From contig NZ_QUAC01000475.1 of NCBI RefSeq assembly GCF_003389455.1, positions 1-34,514 on the forward strand: a stretch of 34,514 nt of DNA. Reading direction: 5' to 3'. The position numbers were made by a program, and so were the translations under genes. Each line of letters begins with the position of its first letter. Within the stretch, counting starts at the first letter, position 1. This DNA is from Streptomyces inhibens (GTDB lineage Bacteria > Actinomycetota > Actinomycetes > Streptomycetales > Streptomycetaceae). The notes under the pieces are model-generated. The model ran no database searches and had not been told where the DNA came from. It was given only the letters and a program-made list of their open reading frames with translations. Below are positions 8,025-15,883 of this stretch, one piece after another.

Positions 8025-8615
8025 TCACAGGGTGTTACGCACCATGTCCACGAACAAGTGGTGGACCCGGTGGTCACCGGTGAGCTCCGGGTGGAAGGAC
8101 GTGGCGAGGACGTTACCCTGCCGGACGGCCACGGTGTGCCCGTTGTACGTCGCCAGGACCTCGACCGCTCCGCCGACCGACTCGACCCACGGCGCCCGGA
8201 TGAAGACGCCCTCGACCGGTCCGCCGGGGATGCCGGTGACGTCGATGGCGGCCTCGAAGGACTCGTTCTGCCGCCCGAACGCGTTACGGCGCACGATCAT
8301 GTCGATGCCGCCGAGCGTCTCCTGGTCCTCACGGGCATCCAGCAGCTTGTCCGCGACCATGATCATGCCGGCGCAGGTGCCGTAGACCGGCTTGCCCGCG
8401 CGGACGAACGCGCGCAGCGGCTCCAGCATGCCGAAGACGACCGCCAGTTTGGACATCGTGGTGGACTCGCCGCCCGGGATGACCAGGCCGTCGACCTCGT
8501 CCAGCTCCTCGGGGCGGCGCACCGGCCGGGCCAGGGCGTCCGACTCCGCGAGCGCGGTGAGGTGCTCGCGGACGTCGCCCTGGAGGGCCAGCACACCAAT
8601 GGTGGGGGTGCTCAT
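8025..8615 (-). CDS. pdxT: PLP synthase glutaminase subunit PdxT
   Basis: The 196-residue class I glutamine amidotransferase supplies ammonia to PdxS for pyridoxal 5'-phosphate synthesis. The nucleophile C81 is in GTCAGM, and the His-Glu pair H175 and E177 is in SFHPEL. The oxyanion segment IPGGESTTM is at 46-54. The length is typical. It begins eight bases after the pdxS stop, with GGTAGGA as ribosome binding site inside the end of pdxS, so the two subunits are co-transcribed. Confidence 0.97.
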   Translation of the reverse strand: MSTPTIGVLALQGDVREHLTALAESDALARPVRRPEELDEVDGLVIPGGESTTMSKLAVVFGMLEPLRAFVRAGKPVYGTCAGMIMVADKLLDAREDQETLGGIDMIVRRNAFGRQNESFEAAIDVTGIPGGPVEGVFIRAPWVESVGGAVEVLATYNGHTVAVRQGNVLATSFHPELTGDHRVHHLFVDMVRNTL

Positions 8616-8623
8616 CTATGGTC

Positions 8624-9535
8624 CTACCAGCCGCGGTTGGCGTAGCGCTCGGCCTCGGGGAGGGTGTCGCAGTTGATGCCGACCATGGCCTCGCCCAGGT
8701 TGCGGGAGACATCCGCGATGACCTTCGGGTCGTCGTAGAAGGTGGTGGCCTTCACGATCGCGGCGGCGCGCTTGGCGGGGTCACCGGACTTGAAGATGCC
8801 GGAGCCGACGAACACACCCTCGGCGCCGAGCTGGCGCATCAGCGCGGCGTCGGCCGGGGTGGCCACACCACCGGCGGAGAACAGCACGACCGGCAGCTTG
8901 CCGAGCTCGGCGACCTCCTTGACCAGCTCGTACGGGGCGCGCAGCTCCTTGGCGGCGGCGAACAGCTCGTTGTTGTCGCAGCCGCGCAGCTTGGCGATCT
9001 CGGCCTTGATCTGGCGCAGGTGGCGGACCGCCTCGACGACGTTGCCGGTGCCGGCCTCGCCCTTGGAGCGGATCATGGCGGCACCCTCGGCTATGCGGCG
9101 CAGCGCCTCGCCCAGGTTGGTGGCACCACACACGAAGGGGGTGGTGAAGGCCCACTTGTCGGAGTGGTTGACCTCGTCGGCCGGGGTGAGGACCTCGGAC
9201 TCGTCGATGTAGTCGACACCGAGCGACTGGAGGACCTGGGCCTCGACGAAGTGGCCGATACGGGACTTGGCCATGACCGGGATGGAGACGGCGTCGATGA
9301 TGCCGTCGATCATGTCGGGGTCCGACATACGGGCCACGCCGCCGTCCTTGCGGATGTCGGCGGGGACCCGCTCCAGGGCCATGACGGCGACGGCGCCCGC
9401 GTCCTCGGCGATCTTCGCCTCTTCCGGCGTGACGACGTCCATGATCACGCCGCCCTTGAGCTGCTCGGCCATTCCGCGCTTGACGCGCGCGGTTCCGGTC
9501 TCGGGGTTCTGGGGCGTGGTGGGCGTGCTGGACAC
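8624..9535 (-). CDS. pdxS: PLP synthase subunit PdxS
   Basis: The 303-residue TIM-barrel enzyme condenses ribose 5-phosphate, glyceraldehyde 3-phosphate and PdxT-derived ammonia into PLP. Conserved segments are VKRGMAEQLKGGVIMDV, ARMSDP, IDESEVLTPAD and VVLFSAGGVATPADAALM, and the Lys residues in IPVMAKSRIGHF and RSKGEAGTGN. The GTG start at 9535 has GAGG about eight bases upstream. The upstream 266 bases carry a short CACAA/TTGTG inverted repeat (9579-9592) and no pdxR-like regulator gene. Confidence 0.97.
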   Translation of the reverse strand: MSSTPTTPQNPETGTARVKRGMAEQLKGGVIMDVVTPEEAKIAEDAGAVAVMALERVPADIRKDGGVARMSDPDMIDGIIDAVSIPVMAKSRIGHFVEAQVLQSLGVDYIDESEVLTPADEVNHSDKWAFTTPFVCGATNLGEALRRIAEGAAMIRSKGEAGTGNVVEAVRHLRQIKAEIAKLRGCDNNELFAAAKELRAPYELVKEVAELGKLPVVLFSAGGVATPADAALMRQLGAEGVFVGSGIFKSGDPAKRAAAIVKATTFYDDPKVIADVSRNLGEAMVGINCDTLPEAERYANRGW

Positions 9536-9720
9536 GGTTTGACCTCACTCAGTGCGGGTGGCTGTACTCCTGCGCCCACACAACCCTTTGTGAGCGGGCC
9601 GGGAAAAGGGCCAATTAGAGGTCAGTGGCTCGTGAGGGTGCGGAGTCGCAGATTCCGGGGCCGGGATTCCGGCTTTTCGATTCCGTCGCTCGGGTGGCGA
9701 CCCCGAGGATTTGCCGCCGT

Positions 9721-9804
9721 GGTTCCGGCGCCCCGTTCCGGCTTCCCGGTTTCGGCTCCGCGGTTTCGGCTCCCCCCGCTTCGTCTCCCCCGTCTCGGCG
9801 CTCA
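9721..9804. repeat. Degenerate 14-nt tandem repeat
   Basis: Units of about 14 nt with consensus GGTTTCGGCTCCCC run through this stretch. The two best copies are 9748-9761 and 9762-9775; diverged copies lie at 9721-9734, 9735-9747, 9776-9790 and 9791-9804. The array fills the gap between pdxS and the LemA-like gene and just reaches the stop codon of the latter. Confidence 0.6.
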
Positions 9805-10347
9805 GTTTCCGGCCGAGCGGTCATCCAGGACGGCCGGAGGCTCGTCGTCCATTTCGAAGGCCAGCGGGAAGGGGGCGTGGCCGGCGAGCCGTAGATAGCG
9901 CACCACCCGGTGCCGGCGGACGGCGCGCGCGGCCCGTACGGCGTCGTTGTGGAAACGGCGGGCCATCGGGACGCGACGGACCGCGGCGGTGAGTTCGGTG
10001 ACCGTACGCTCGCCGCCGGGCGCCTCCCGTACGGCCTCCAGCTGTGCCTCCTCGGCGAAAATGGCCCGCAGCGCCTGGCTCAGCTCACTCTCCGCGACCT
10101 CGCGGTGGTCCTCGTCGGCCTGCCGGGCCTCGTGCGCGGCCTGGTAGAGAACGATCGAGGCGGCGGGATCGAGGACACCGGAGGTGCCCACCTCCTGCGC
10201 GACGGACGCGCGCCGGAGCAGCTGGGCGTCGAGAGCCGCCCTGGCCGCGTCGATCCGCGCGTGCAGGCGGTCGAGGCGGCCGGCCGTCCAGCTCAGGTAG
10301 ATGCCGATGAGGACGATCGCCGCGGCGATCCAGATGAACGTGGTCAC
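9802..10347 (-). CDS. LemA-like membrane protein
   Basis: The 181-residue protein has one N-terminal membrane helix (about residues 4-22) followed by an alpha-helical domain. RLDRLHARIDAARAALDAQL, ELSQALRAIFAEE and MARRFHNDAV resemble the helices of LemA proteins, including the ARRFYNDAV-type motif, and the end FPLAFEMDD also resembles a LemA C-terminus. LemA function is not well defined. The GTG start at 10347 is 64 bases after pimA on the same strand, so it could be the last gene of the pgsA-acyltransferase-pimA operon. The family assignment is by motif similarity, not a search. Confidence 0.65.
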   Translation of the reverse strand: MTTFIWIAAAIVLIGIYLSWTAGRLDRLHARIDAARAALDAQLLRRASVAQEVGTSGVLDPAASIVLYQAAHEARQADEDHREVAESELSQALRAIFAEEAQLEAVREAPGGERTVTELTAAVRRVPMARRFHNDAVRAARAVRRHRVVRYLRLAGHAPFPLAFEMDDEPPAVLDDRSAGN

Positions 10348-10411
10348 GGCGGGTCACGTTACCGCTGCGCCCGGCCCGGACCGGCTGCGGGCAGGCGGTG
10401 GGCGGCCGAGG

Positions 10412-11572
10412 TCAGTCCTTGGCGAGCCAGCGGCGGGCCCGTAGGCCCACCCGTTCGTCGGTGGCCACCGAGGCGGCGCCGGCGGTGACGGTCTCGTACA
10501 CGGCGAGGATGTCGGCGCCGACCGTGGACCAGTCGAAGCGGCGTACGTGCTTGCTGCCGCGTTCGCGCAGTTCGGCCAGGCGGGCGGGGTCGCCGAGGAG
10601 GCGTACCGCGGCGGCGGCGAGGGCGTCCGCGTCCTCGTTGGCGAACAGTTCGCCGGCCTCGCCCTTGTCCAGGACCTGGGCGAAGGCGTCGAGGTCGCTG
10701 GCCAGTACGGGGGCACCGGCCGACATGGCCTCCACGAGGATGATGCCGAAGGACTCACCGCCCGTGTTGGGCGCGACATAGACGTCGACGCTGCGCAGCA
10801 GCCGGGCCTTGTCCTCGTCGCTGACCATGCCGAGGAATTCGACCCGGGAGCGCATCTCGGCGGGCAGCGCCGCGACGGCCTCCTCCTCGTCCCCGCGGCC
10901 GGCCACCAGCAGCCGGGCGTCCGGCACCTCGGCGAGGATCGCGGGCAGCGCCTTCATCAGGACCGGCAGGCCCTTGCGCGGCTCGTCGATCCGGCCGATG
11001 AAGCCGATCGTCCTCCCCTGCCACTCGGCCTTGGGCTCGGCCCGGGCGAAGAAGTCGACGTCCACGCCGTTGGGGATGACCACCGCGTCACCGCCGAGGT
11101 GTTCGACGAGGGTGCGGCGGGCGTACTCGCTGACCGCGATGCGCGCGCTGATCTTCTCCAGCGCGGGCTGCAGGATCGGATACGCGGCGATCATCGCCCG
11201 CGAGCGCGGGTTGGACGTGTGGAAGGTCGCCACGATCGGGCCCTGGGCGGCCCAGCAGGAGAGCAGCCCCAGCGAGGGCGAGGCCGGCTCATGGATGTGG
11301 ATGACGTCGAAGGCGCCGTTCTGCAGCCAGCGGCGTACCCGGGCCGCGGACAGGAAGCCGAAGTTGAGCCGGGCGACCGAGCCGTTGTAGGGCACCGGCA
11401 CGGCGCGGCCGGCCGAGACGACATAGGGCGGCAGCGGGGTCTCGTCGTCCGCCGGGGCGAGCACGGAGACCTCGTGGCCGAGCCGGATGAGGTGGTCGGC
11501 CAGGTCCCGGATGTGGAACTGCACGCCGCCGGGGACGTCCCAGGCGTACGGGCAGACGATGCCGATCTTCAC
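10412..11572 (-). CDS. pimA: Phosphatidylinositol alpha-mannosyltransferase PimA
   Basis: The 386-residue GT-B, GT4-family enzyme transfers the first mannose from GDP-mannose to the inositol of phosphatidylinositol on the inner face of the membrane. The N-terminal glycine-rich loop is DVPGGVQFH (12-20), H118 is in ATFHTSN, the donor-site residues R194 and K200 are in RIDEPRKG, and the E-x7-E pair is E273 and E281 in ESFGIILVE. The GTG start overlaps the acyltransferase stop by four bases (GTGA, 11569-11572). The order pgsA-acyltransferase-pimA matches M. tuberculosis Rv2612c-Rv2611c-Rv2610c. Confidence 0.95.
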   Translation of the reverse strand: MKIGIVCPYAWDVPGGVQFHIRDLADHLIRLGHEVSVLAPADDETPLPPYVVSAGRAVPVPYNGSVARLNFGFLSAARVRRWLQNGAFDVIHIHEPASPSLGLLSCWAAQGPIVATFHTSNPRSRAMIAAYPILQPALEKISARIAVSEYARRTLVEHLGGDAVVIPNGVDVDFFARAEPKAEWQGRTIGFIGRIDEPRKGLPVLMKALPAILAEVPDARLLVAGRGDEEEAVAALPAEMRSRVEFLGMVSDEDKARLLRSVDVYVAPNTGGESFGIILVEAMSAGAPVLASDLDAFAQVLDKGEAGELFANEDADALAAAAVRLLGDPARLAELRERGSKHVRRFDWSTVGADILAVYETVTAGAASVATDERVGLRARRWLAKD

Positions 11573-12543
11573 GCCGACTCCGATCCGGAGGCCCCGGCGT
11601 CGCCCGCTCCGGGCTCCTTACGCGGCTCCAGGTCGGCGAGCCACAGGCGCTGCAGCATGTGCCAGTCCTCGGGGTGGTCGGCGATGCCGGAGGCGAAGAC
11701 GTCGGCGAGCGCCTGGGTCATCCGGGCGGCCTTCTCGACGCGGGTACCGGTCTCCGGTACCTCGATCTCCGGGTGGATCCGGCCGCGCATGACAGGGGTG
11801 TCGTCGTACCAGAGGGTGACGGGCAGCAGCATCGCGCCGGTCTGGACGGCGAGCATCGCGGGGCCGACCGGCATCTTCGTCGCCTCGCCGAAGAACGTGA
11901 CCTCCATGCCGGAGCTGGACAGATCGCGGTCGGCGACCAGGCAGACCAGGCCGCCGTCCCGCAGCCGCCGGGCGAGGGTGCCGAAGGCGCCGCCGCCGGT
12001 GTGCGGCAGCACCTCCATGCCCAGGCCCTCGCGGTAGGCGACGAAGCGGTCGTAGAGGGTTTCGGGCTTGAGGCGCTCGGCGACGGTGGTGAAGGGGACA
12101 CCGAGCTTGGTGGTGACCCAGACGCCAGCGAGGTCGTAGTTGCCCATGTGGGGCAGGGCGAGGATGACGCCACGGTCGCTCTTGAGACCGTCGACCAGGT
12201 GGTGCACGTCCTCGGGCATGAAACCGGTCCTTATCCGTGCCTTGCTCCAGGCCGGCAGGCGGAAGGACTCCATCCAGTAGCGCATGTACGAGCGCATCCC
12301 GGCCCGGGAGAGCTCGGCCAGACGCTGCGGAGAGGCGTCCGGGACCACCCGGGCGAGGTTCGCCTCCAGGCGGAGGATGCCCTTGCCGCGGCGCTTCCAG
12401 ACCGTGTCGGCGATCTTCCGGCCGAGCCGTACGGCGACCCCTTCGGGCAGCTTCTTGACGGTGCTCCAGCCCAGGCCGTAGAGCGCGTCGGTGAGCTTGT
12501 CGGTGTCGATCCCCGGCCGGCCGGTCCTGCGTGGACTGCTCAT
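11569..12543 (-). CDS. Phosphatidylinositol mannoside acyltransferase
   Basis: The 324-residue protein belongs to the HtrB/LpxL-type acyltransferase family. The catalytic H-x4-D is H132 and D137 in LPHMGNYDLAG, and the segment GGLVCLVADRD is also typical. In mycobacteria the equivalent enzyme (PatA, Rv2611c) puts an acyl chain on the mannose added by PimA, and the neighbours here indicate the same role. The ATG at 12543 is chosen because it overlaps the pgsA stop in an ATGA (12540-12543); a longer in-frame reading from 12648 would run deep into pgsA. Confidence 0.92.
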   Translation of the reverse strand: MSSPRRTGRPGIDTDKLTDALYGLGWSTVKKLPEGVAVRLGRKIADTVWKRRGKGILRLEANLARVVPDASPQRLAELSRAGMRSYMRYWMESFRLPAWSKARIRTGFMPEDVHHLVDGLKSDRGVILALPHMGNYDLAGVWVTTKLGVPFTTVAERLKPETLYDRFVAYREGLGMEVLPHTGGGAFGTLARRLRDGGLVCLVADRDLSSSGMEVTFFGEATKMPVGPAMLAVQTGAMLLPVTLWYDDTPVMRGRIHPEIEVPETGTRVEKAARMTQALADVFASGIADHPEDWHMLQRLWLADLEPRKEPGAGDAGASGSESA

Positions 12544-13196
12544 GCGCTGTTTCCCCCTTGTGCGATGGCGTCGGCCTCGGCCGACTCGCGGCGTACCGTG
12601 ACCACGCGCTGGCCGAGCGTGACGGCGCTGCCGACACCGACGATCCACAGAGCGATCGGCAGCAGGACCTCGACGCCGGGCACCCCGAAGGCGTGCAGAC
12701 CGGACAGGCCGCAGGCCACCAGCGTGATGACCAGCCGCTCGGCGCGCTCCACCAGCCCGTTGACGTCCACCGGCAGCCCGATGGCCTCACCGCGCGCCTT
12801 GGTGTACGAGACGACCTGGCCGCTGGCGAGGCAGAAGATCGCCATCGCGCAGAGCATCAGGCTGTCGCCGCGCCCCGCGTACCAGAGGGCGAGCCCGCCG
12901 AAGATCGCCGAATCGGCGACCCGGTCGAGCGTGGAGTCGAGAAAGGCCCCCCAGCGGCTGGAGCGGCCCAGCTGCCGCGCCATGTTGCCGTCGACCAGGT
13001 CGGAGAAGACGAACAGGGTGATGACGACCGTGCCCCAGAAGAAATCGCCCTGCGGGTAGAAGATCAGGGCGCCGGCCACCACGCCTCCGGTGCCGACAAG
13101 GGTGACCGCGTCCGGGCTGACCCCGATACGGATGAGCAGGGCGGCGAACGGCGTGAGAACACGCGTGAAGAAAGCACGCGCGTACTTGTTCAGCAT
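12540..13196 (-). CDS. pgsA: Phosphatidylinositol phosphate synthase (CDP-alcohol phosphotransferase)
   Basis: The 218-residue membrane enzyme joins CDP-diacylglycerol to inositol phosphate to give phosphatidylinositol (phosphate), the lipid that PimA then mannosylates. The full family motif D-x2-D-G-x2-A-R-x8-G-x3-D-x3-D is present: D66, D69, G70, A73, R74, G83, D87 and D91. Five to six hydrophobic segments flank it. The ATG at 13196 has GGGAAGG just upstream. First gene of the overlapping PIM operon and divergent from the EF-G paralogue. Confidence 0.94.
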   Translation of the reverse strand: MLNKYARAFFTRVLTPFAALLIRIGVSPDAVTLVGTGGVVAGALIFYPQGDFFWGTVVITLFVFSDLVDGNMARQLGRSSRWGAFLDSTLDRVADSAIFGGLALWYAGRGDSLMLCAMAIFCLASGQVVSYTKARGEAIGLPVDVNGLVERAERLVITLVACGLSGLHAFGVPGVEVLLPIALWIVGVGSAVTLGQRVVTVRRESAEADAIAQGGNSA

Positions 13197-13362
13197 GGCC
13201 TTCCCGAAGGGTCGATATGGGCCGCGCGGTCAAGGGGCCACCGGCTGGCCCATCGTAGCCAGGAGGCCAGGGGCCACCACGAACGCATCGCGGCGCAGGG
13301 CGCATCCCACGGCTCGGGGCCGCCCTCGCGCGCCGCCGGGTGCGCCGGCGGGCCCCGGGAAG

Positions 13363-13390
13363 CGGTGCTCCAGACCCCTTGGGAGCACCG
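13363..13390. other. Hairpin in divergent pgsA/EF-G promoter region
   Basis: CGGTGCTCC (13363-13371) and GGAGCACCG (13382-13390) are perfect 9-bp inverted arms with a 10-nt loop. It lies 84 bases upstream of the EF-G-like start and could be an operator or part of the 5' leader. Apart from this I see no gene in 13197-13473. Confidence 0.4.
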
Positions 13391-13473
13391 GGTCCTTGTG
13401 CCATGTATGGACGCATCATGGCCTCGGTGGAAAGCTCGAATCACCGCAAAGTGTCGACCTGGAGGCGAGACAC

Positions 13474-15672
13474 ATGAGCGAGAAGTCGAGTACACACCCA
13501 GGAGCCGCCGGCAGGGCATCAACGGCCGACCAGCCCACGGCCCTGCGGAATGTGGTGCTGGTCGGCCACTCCGGATCCGGAAAGACCACTCTTGTCGAGG
13601 CCCTCGCGCTGGCATCCGGCGCGGTCAACCGGGCGGGCCGGGTAGAGGACGGCGGCTGTCTGTCCGACTACGACGAGATCGAGCACCGCCAGCAACGTTC
13701 CGTGCAGCTCTCCCTGGTCCCCGTTGACTGGGGCGGAATCAAGATCAATATCTTGGACACCCCCGGATACGCCGATTTCGTCGGGGAACTCAGGGCCGGT
13801 CTGCGCGCAGCGGACGCGGCCCTTTTCGTTGTCTCGGCGGCCGACGGCGTGGCCGGCGCGACCCGTACGGTCTGGGACGAATGCGCTGCCGTCGGCATGC
13901 CGCGCGCCCTGGTCGTCACGCACCTGGAGGCGTCCCGCGCCGACTTCGGCGAGATGACCGAGCACTGTCAGGCCACCTTCGGCGGCGAGGACCCGGACGC
14001 CGTGCTGCCGCTCTACCTCCCGCTGTACGGGACACCGGGCGCCGACGGCCACTCCCCCGTGCACGGCCTGATCGGCCTGCTCTCGCGGCGGGTCTTCGAC
14101 TACTCCTCCGGCGAGCGCACCGAACGTGCCCCGACGGAGGAGGAGCTGCCACAGATCGAGGCGGCCCGCAGCCGCCTCATCGAGGGCATCATCGCCGAGA
14201 GCGAGGACGAGTCCTTGATGGACCGCTACCTCGGCGGCGAGGAGATCGACGTCAAGACCCTCATCGAGGATCTGGAGACGGCGGTCGCGCGCGGCACCTT
14301 CCACCCCGTACTGGCCGCGGCGCCGGCCGCCGACGGCTCCAAACAGGGGCTGGGCACCGTAGAGCTGCTGGAGCTGATCACCGGCGGCTTCCCGACCCCT
14401 GCGGAGCGCGAGGCACCCGCCGTGACCAGCCTGGACGGCGCCCCCCGGGAGTCGCTGCGCTGCGACCCCGACGGCCCGCTCGTGGCGGAGGTGGTCAAGA
14501 CCTCCTCCGACCCGTACGTCGGCCGGATCTCACTGGTACGGGTCTTCTCCGGCACCCTGCGCCCGGACGAGACGGTGCATGTCTCGGGCCACGGCCTGGA
14601 GGACCGGGGCCATGAGGACCATGACGTCGACGAGCGGGTGGGCGCGCTGTCCGCCCCGTTCGGCAAGCAGCAGCGGCCACTGCCCAAGGCGATCGCCGGC
14701 GATCTGGCGTGTGTGGCGAAGCTGTCGCGCGCCGAGACCGGCGACACCCTGTCCGACAAGGACAGCCCGCTGCTGATGGAGCCCTGGACGATGCCGGACC
14801 CGTTGCTGCCGGTCGCCATCCAGGCGCACAGCAAGGCCGACGAGGACAAGCTCTCGCAGGGCCTGTCCCGGCTGGTGGCGGAGGACCCGACGATGCGGCT
14901 CGAACAGAATCAGGACACCCACCAGGTGGTCCTGTGGTGCCTGGGCGAGGCGCATGTCGATGTGGCGCTGGAGCGGCTGCGCAACCGCTACGGCGTCCAG
15001 GTGGACACGGTCGCGCACAAGGTGGCGCTCCGGGAGACCTTCGGCGCCGCCTCCGCGGGCCGTGGGCGCCATGTGAAGCAGTCCGGTGGGCACGGCCAGT
15101 TCGCGATCTGCGAGATCGAGGTCGAACCGCTGCCGGGCGGCTCCGGCATCGAGTTCGTGGACAAGGTCGTGGGCGGCGCGGTGCCCCGGCAGTTCATCCC
15201 GTCCGTCGAGAAGGGCGTACGCGCCCAGGCCGCGCGCGGGGTCGCCGCCGGGCATCCGCTGGTCGACATCCGCGTCACGCTGCTCGACGGCAAGGCGCAC
15301 TCGGTCGACTCGTCGGACGCCGCGTTCCAGACGGCGGGCGCACTGGCGCTGCGGGAGGCCGCCACCGACGTGCGGATCGATCTGCTCGAACCGGTCTCCG
15401 AGGTGAGTGTGCTGGTTCCGGACGACTTCGTCGGACCGGTGATGAGCGATCTGTCGGGGCGCCGCGGCAGGGTGGTGGGCACCGAGCAGTCGGGGGCCGG
15501 CCGCACCGTGGTGCGCGCCGAGGTGCCCGAGATCGAGATCGGGCGCTACGCCGTCGATCTGCGCTCCCTCTCCCACGGCACCGGGCGCTTCTCCCGCGTC
15601 TACCTCCGGCATGAGCCGATGCCGCCGCAGCTCGCCGGGAAACTGCGGGAACAGGCCGAGAACGGCGGATAG
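13474..15672 (+). CDS. Elongation factor G-like protein (EF-G2 paralogue)
   Basis: The 732-residue protein has the five-domain layout of EF-G. Its P-loop is GHSGSGKTT (31-39) and its G3 motif DTPGY (95-99). Domain IV has GRHVKQSGGHGQFAICEIEV, and the C-terminal domain V includes GRRGRVVGTEQ. The G2 region reads RSVQ where canonical EF-G has RGIT, and the G4 position reads THLE instead of NKxD. It therefore belongs to the second, non-essential EF-G class found in actinobacteria rather than being the main translocase; related proteins are sometimes annotated as tetracycline-resistance-like. GGAGG (13461-13465) sets the ATG at 13474. It is a lone plus-strand gene inserted between pgsA and HIT. 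Confidence 0.9.
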   Translation: MSEKSSTHPGAAGRASTADQPTALRNVVLVGHSGSGKTTLVEALALASGAVNRAGRVEDGGCLSDYDEIEHRQQRSVQLSLVPVDWGGIKINILDTPGYADFVGELRAGLRAADAALFVVSAADGVAGATRTVWDECAAVGMPRALVVTHLEASRADFGEMTEHCQATFGGEDPDAVLPLYLPLYGTPGADGHSPVHGLIGLLSRRVFDYSSGERTERAPTEEELPQIEAARSRLIEGIIAESEDESLMDRYLGGEEIDVKTLIEDLETAVARGTFHPVLAAAPAADGSKQGLGTVELLELITGGFPTPAEREAPAVTSLDGAPRESLRCDPDGPLVAEVVKTSSDPYVGRISLVRVFSGTLRPDETVHVSGHGLEDRGHEDHDVDERVGALSAPFGKQQRPLPKAIAGDLACVAKLSRAETGDTLSDKDSPLLMEPWTMPDPLLPVAIQAHSKADEDKLSQGLSRLVAEDPTMRLEQNQDTHQVVLWCLGEAHVDVALERLRNRYGVQVDTVAHKVALRETFGAASAGRGRHVKQSGGHGQFAICEIEVEPLPGGSGIEFVDKVVGGAVPRQFIPSVEKGVRAQAARGVAAGHPLVDIRVTLLDGKAHSVDSSDAAFQTAGALALREAATDVRIDLLEPVSEVSVLVPDDFVGPVMSDLSGRRGRVVGTEQSGAGRTVVRAEVPEIEIGRYAVDLRSLSHGTGRFSRVYLRHEPMPPQLAGKLREQAENGG

Positions 15673-15684
15673 TTAACGGCCGGT

Positions 15685-15727
15685 CAGCCGCTGTCCGACT
15701 CAACTCCCTTGGGGTGGACGGCGGCTG
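15685..15727 (+). terminator. Hairpin after EF-G-like gene
   Basis: CAGCCGCTGTCC (15685-15696) pairs with GGACGGCGGCTG (15716-15727) over 12 positions with one G-T pair and a 19-nt loop. It begins 13 bases after the stop codon. A second inverted repeat follows at 15737-15784. Confidence 0.6.
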
Positions 15728-15736
15728 TACGCTGAG

Positions 15737-15784
15737 ATCCTGCCGTTGAGCCGGTACGGCGCCGCCGCGGCCCAACGGCAGGAT
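15737..15784 (+). other. 12-bp inverted repeat before membrane protein gene
   Basis: ATCCTGCCGTTG (15737-15748) and CAACGGCAGGAT (15773-15784) are perfect inverted repeats around a GC-rich 24-nt loop, 99 bases before the chosen start of the next gene. It could be a second terminator stem, a leader structure or an operator. Confidence 0.5.
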
Positions 15785-15883
15785 GCGAGGTCACAGGCTC
15801 AGAAGACTGGCTCTCAGCAGGTGTGCCGTCGGCAGAAGTCGGGAAGAGCCGCATCATCGGATGCGTGCGGTGTGGGGGCGGTA

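Noticed and set aside
9615..9824. Small minus-strand frame in the pdxS upstream gap
   Set aside because: It consists mostly of the 14-nt repeat translated, overlaps the LemA-like gene end, and has no convincing start signal.
13474..15672. Ribosomal-protection tetracycline resistance gene
   Set aside because: The motifs fit the actinobacterial EF-G2 group; similarity to TetM-type proteins is at the shared EF-G fold level, so resistance is not supported.
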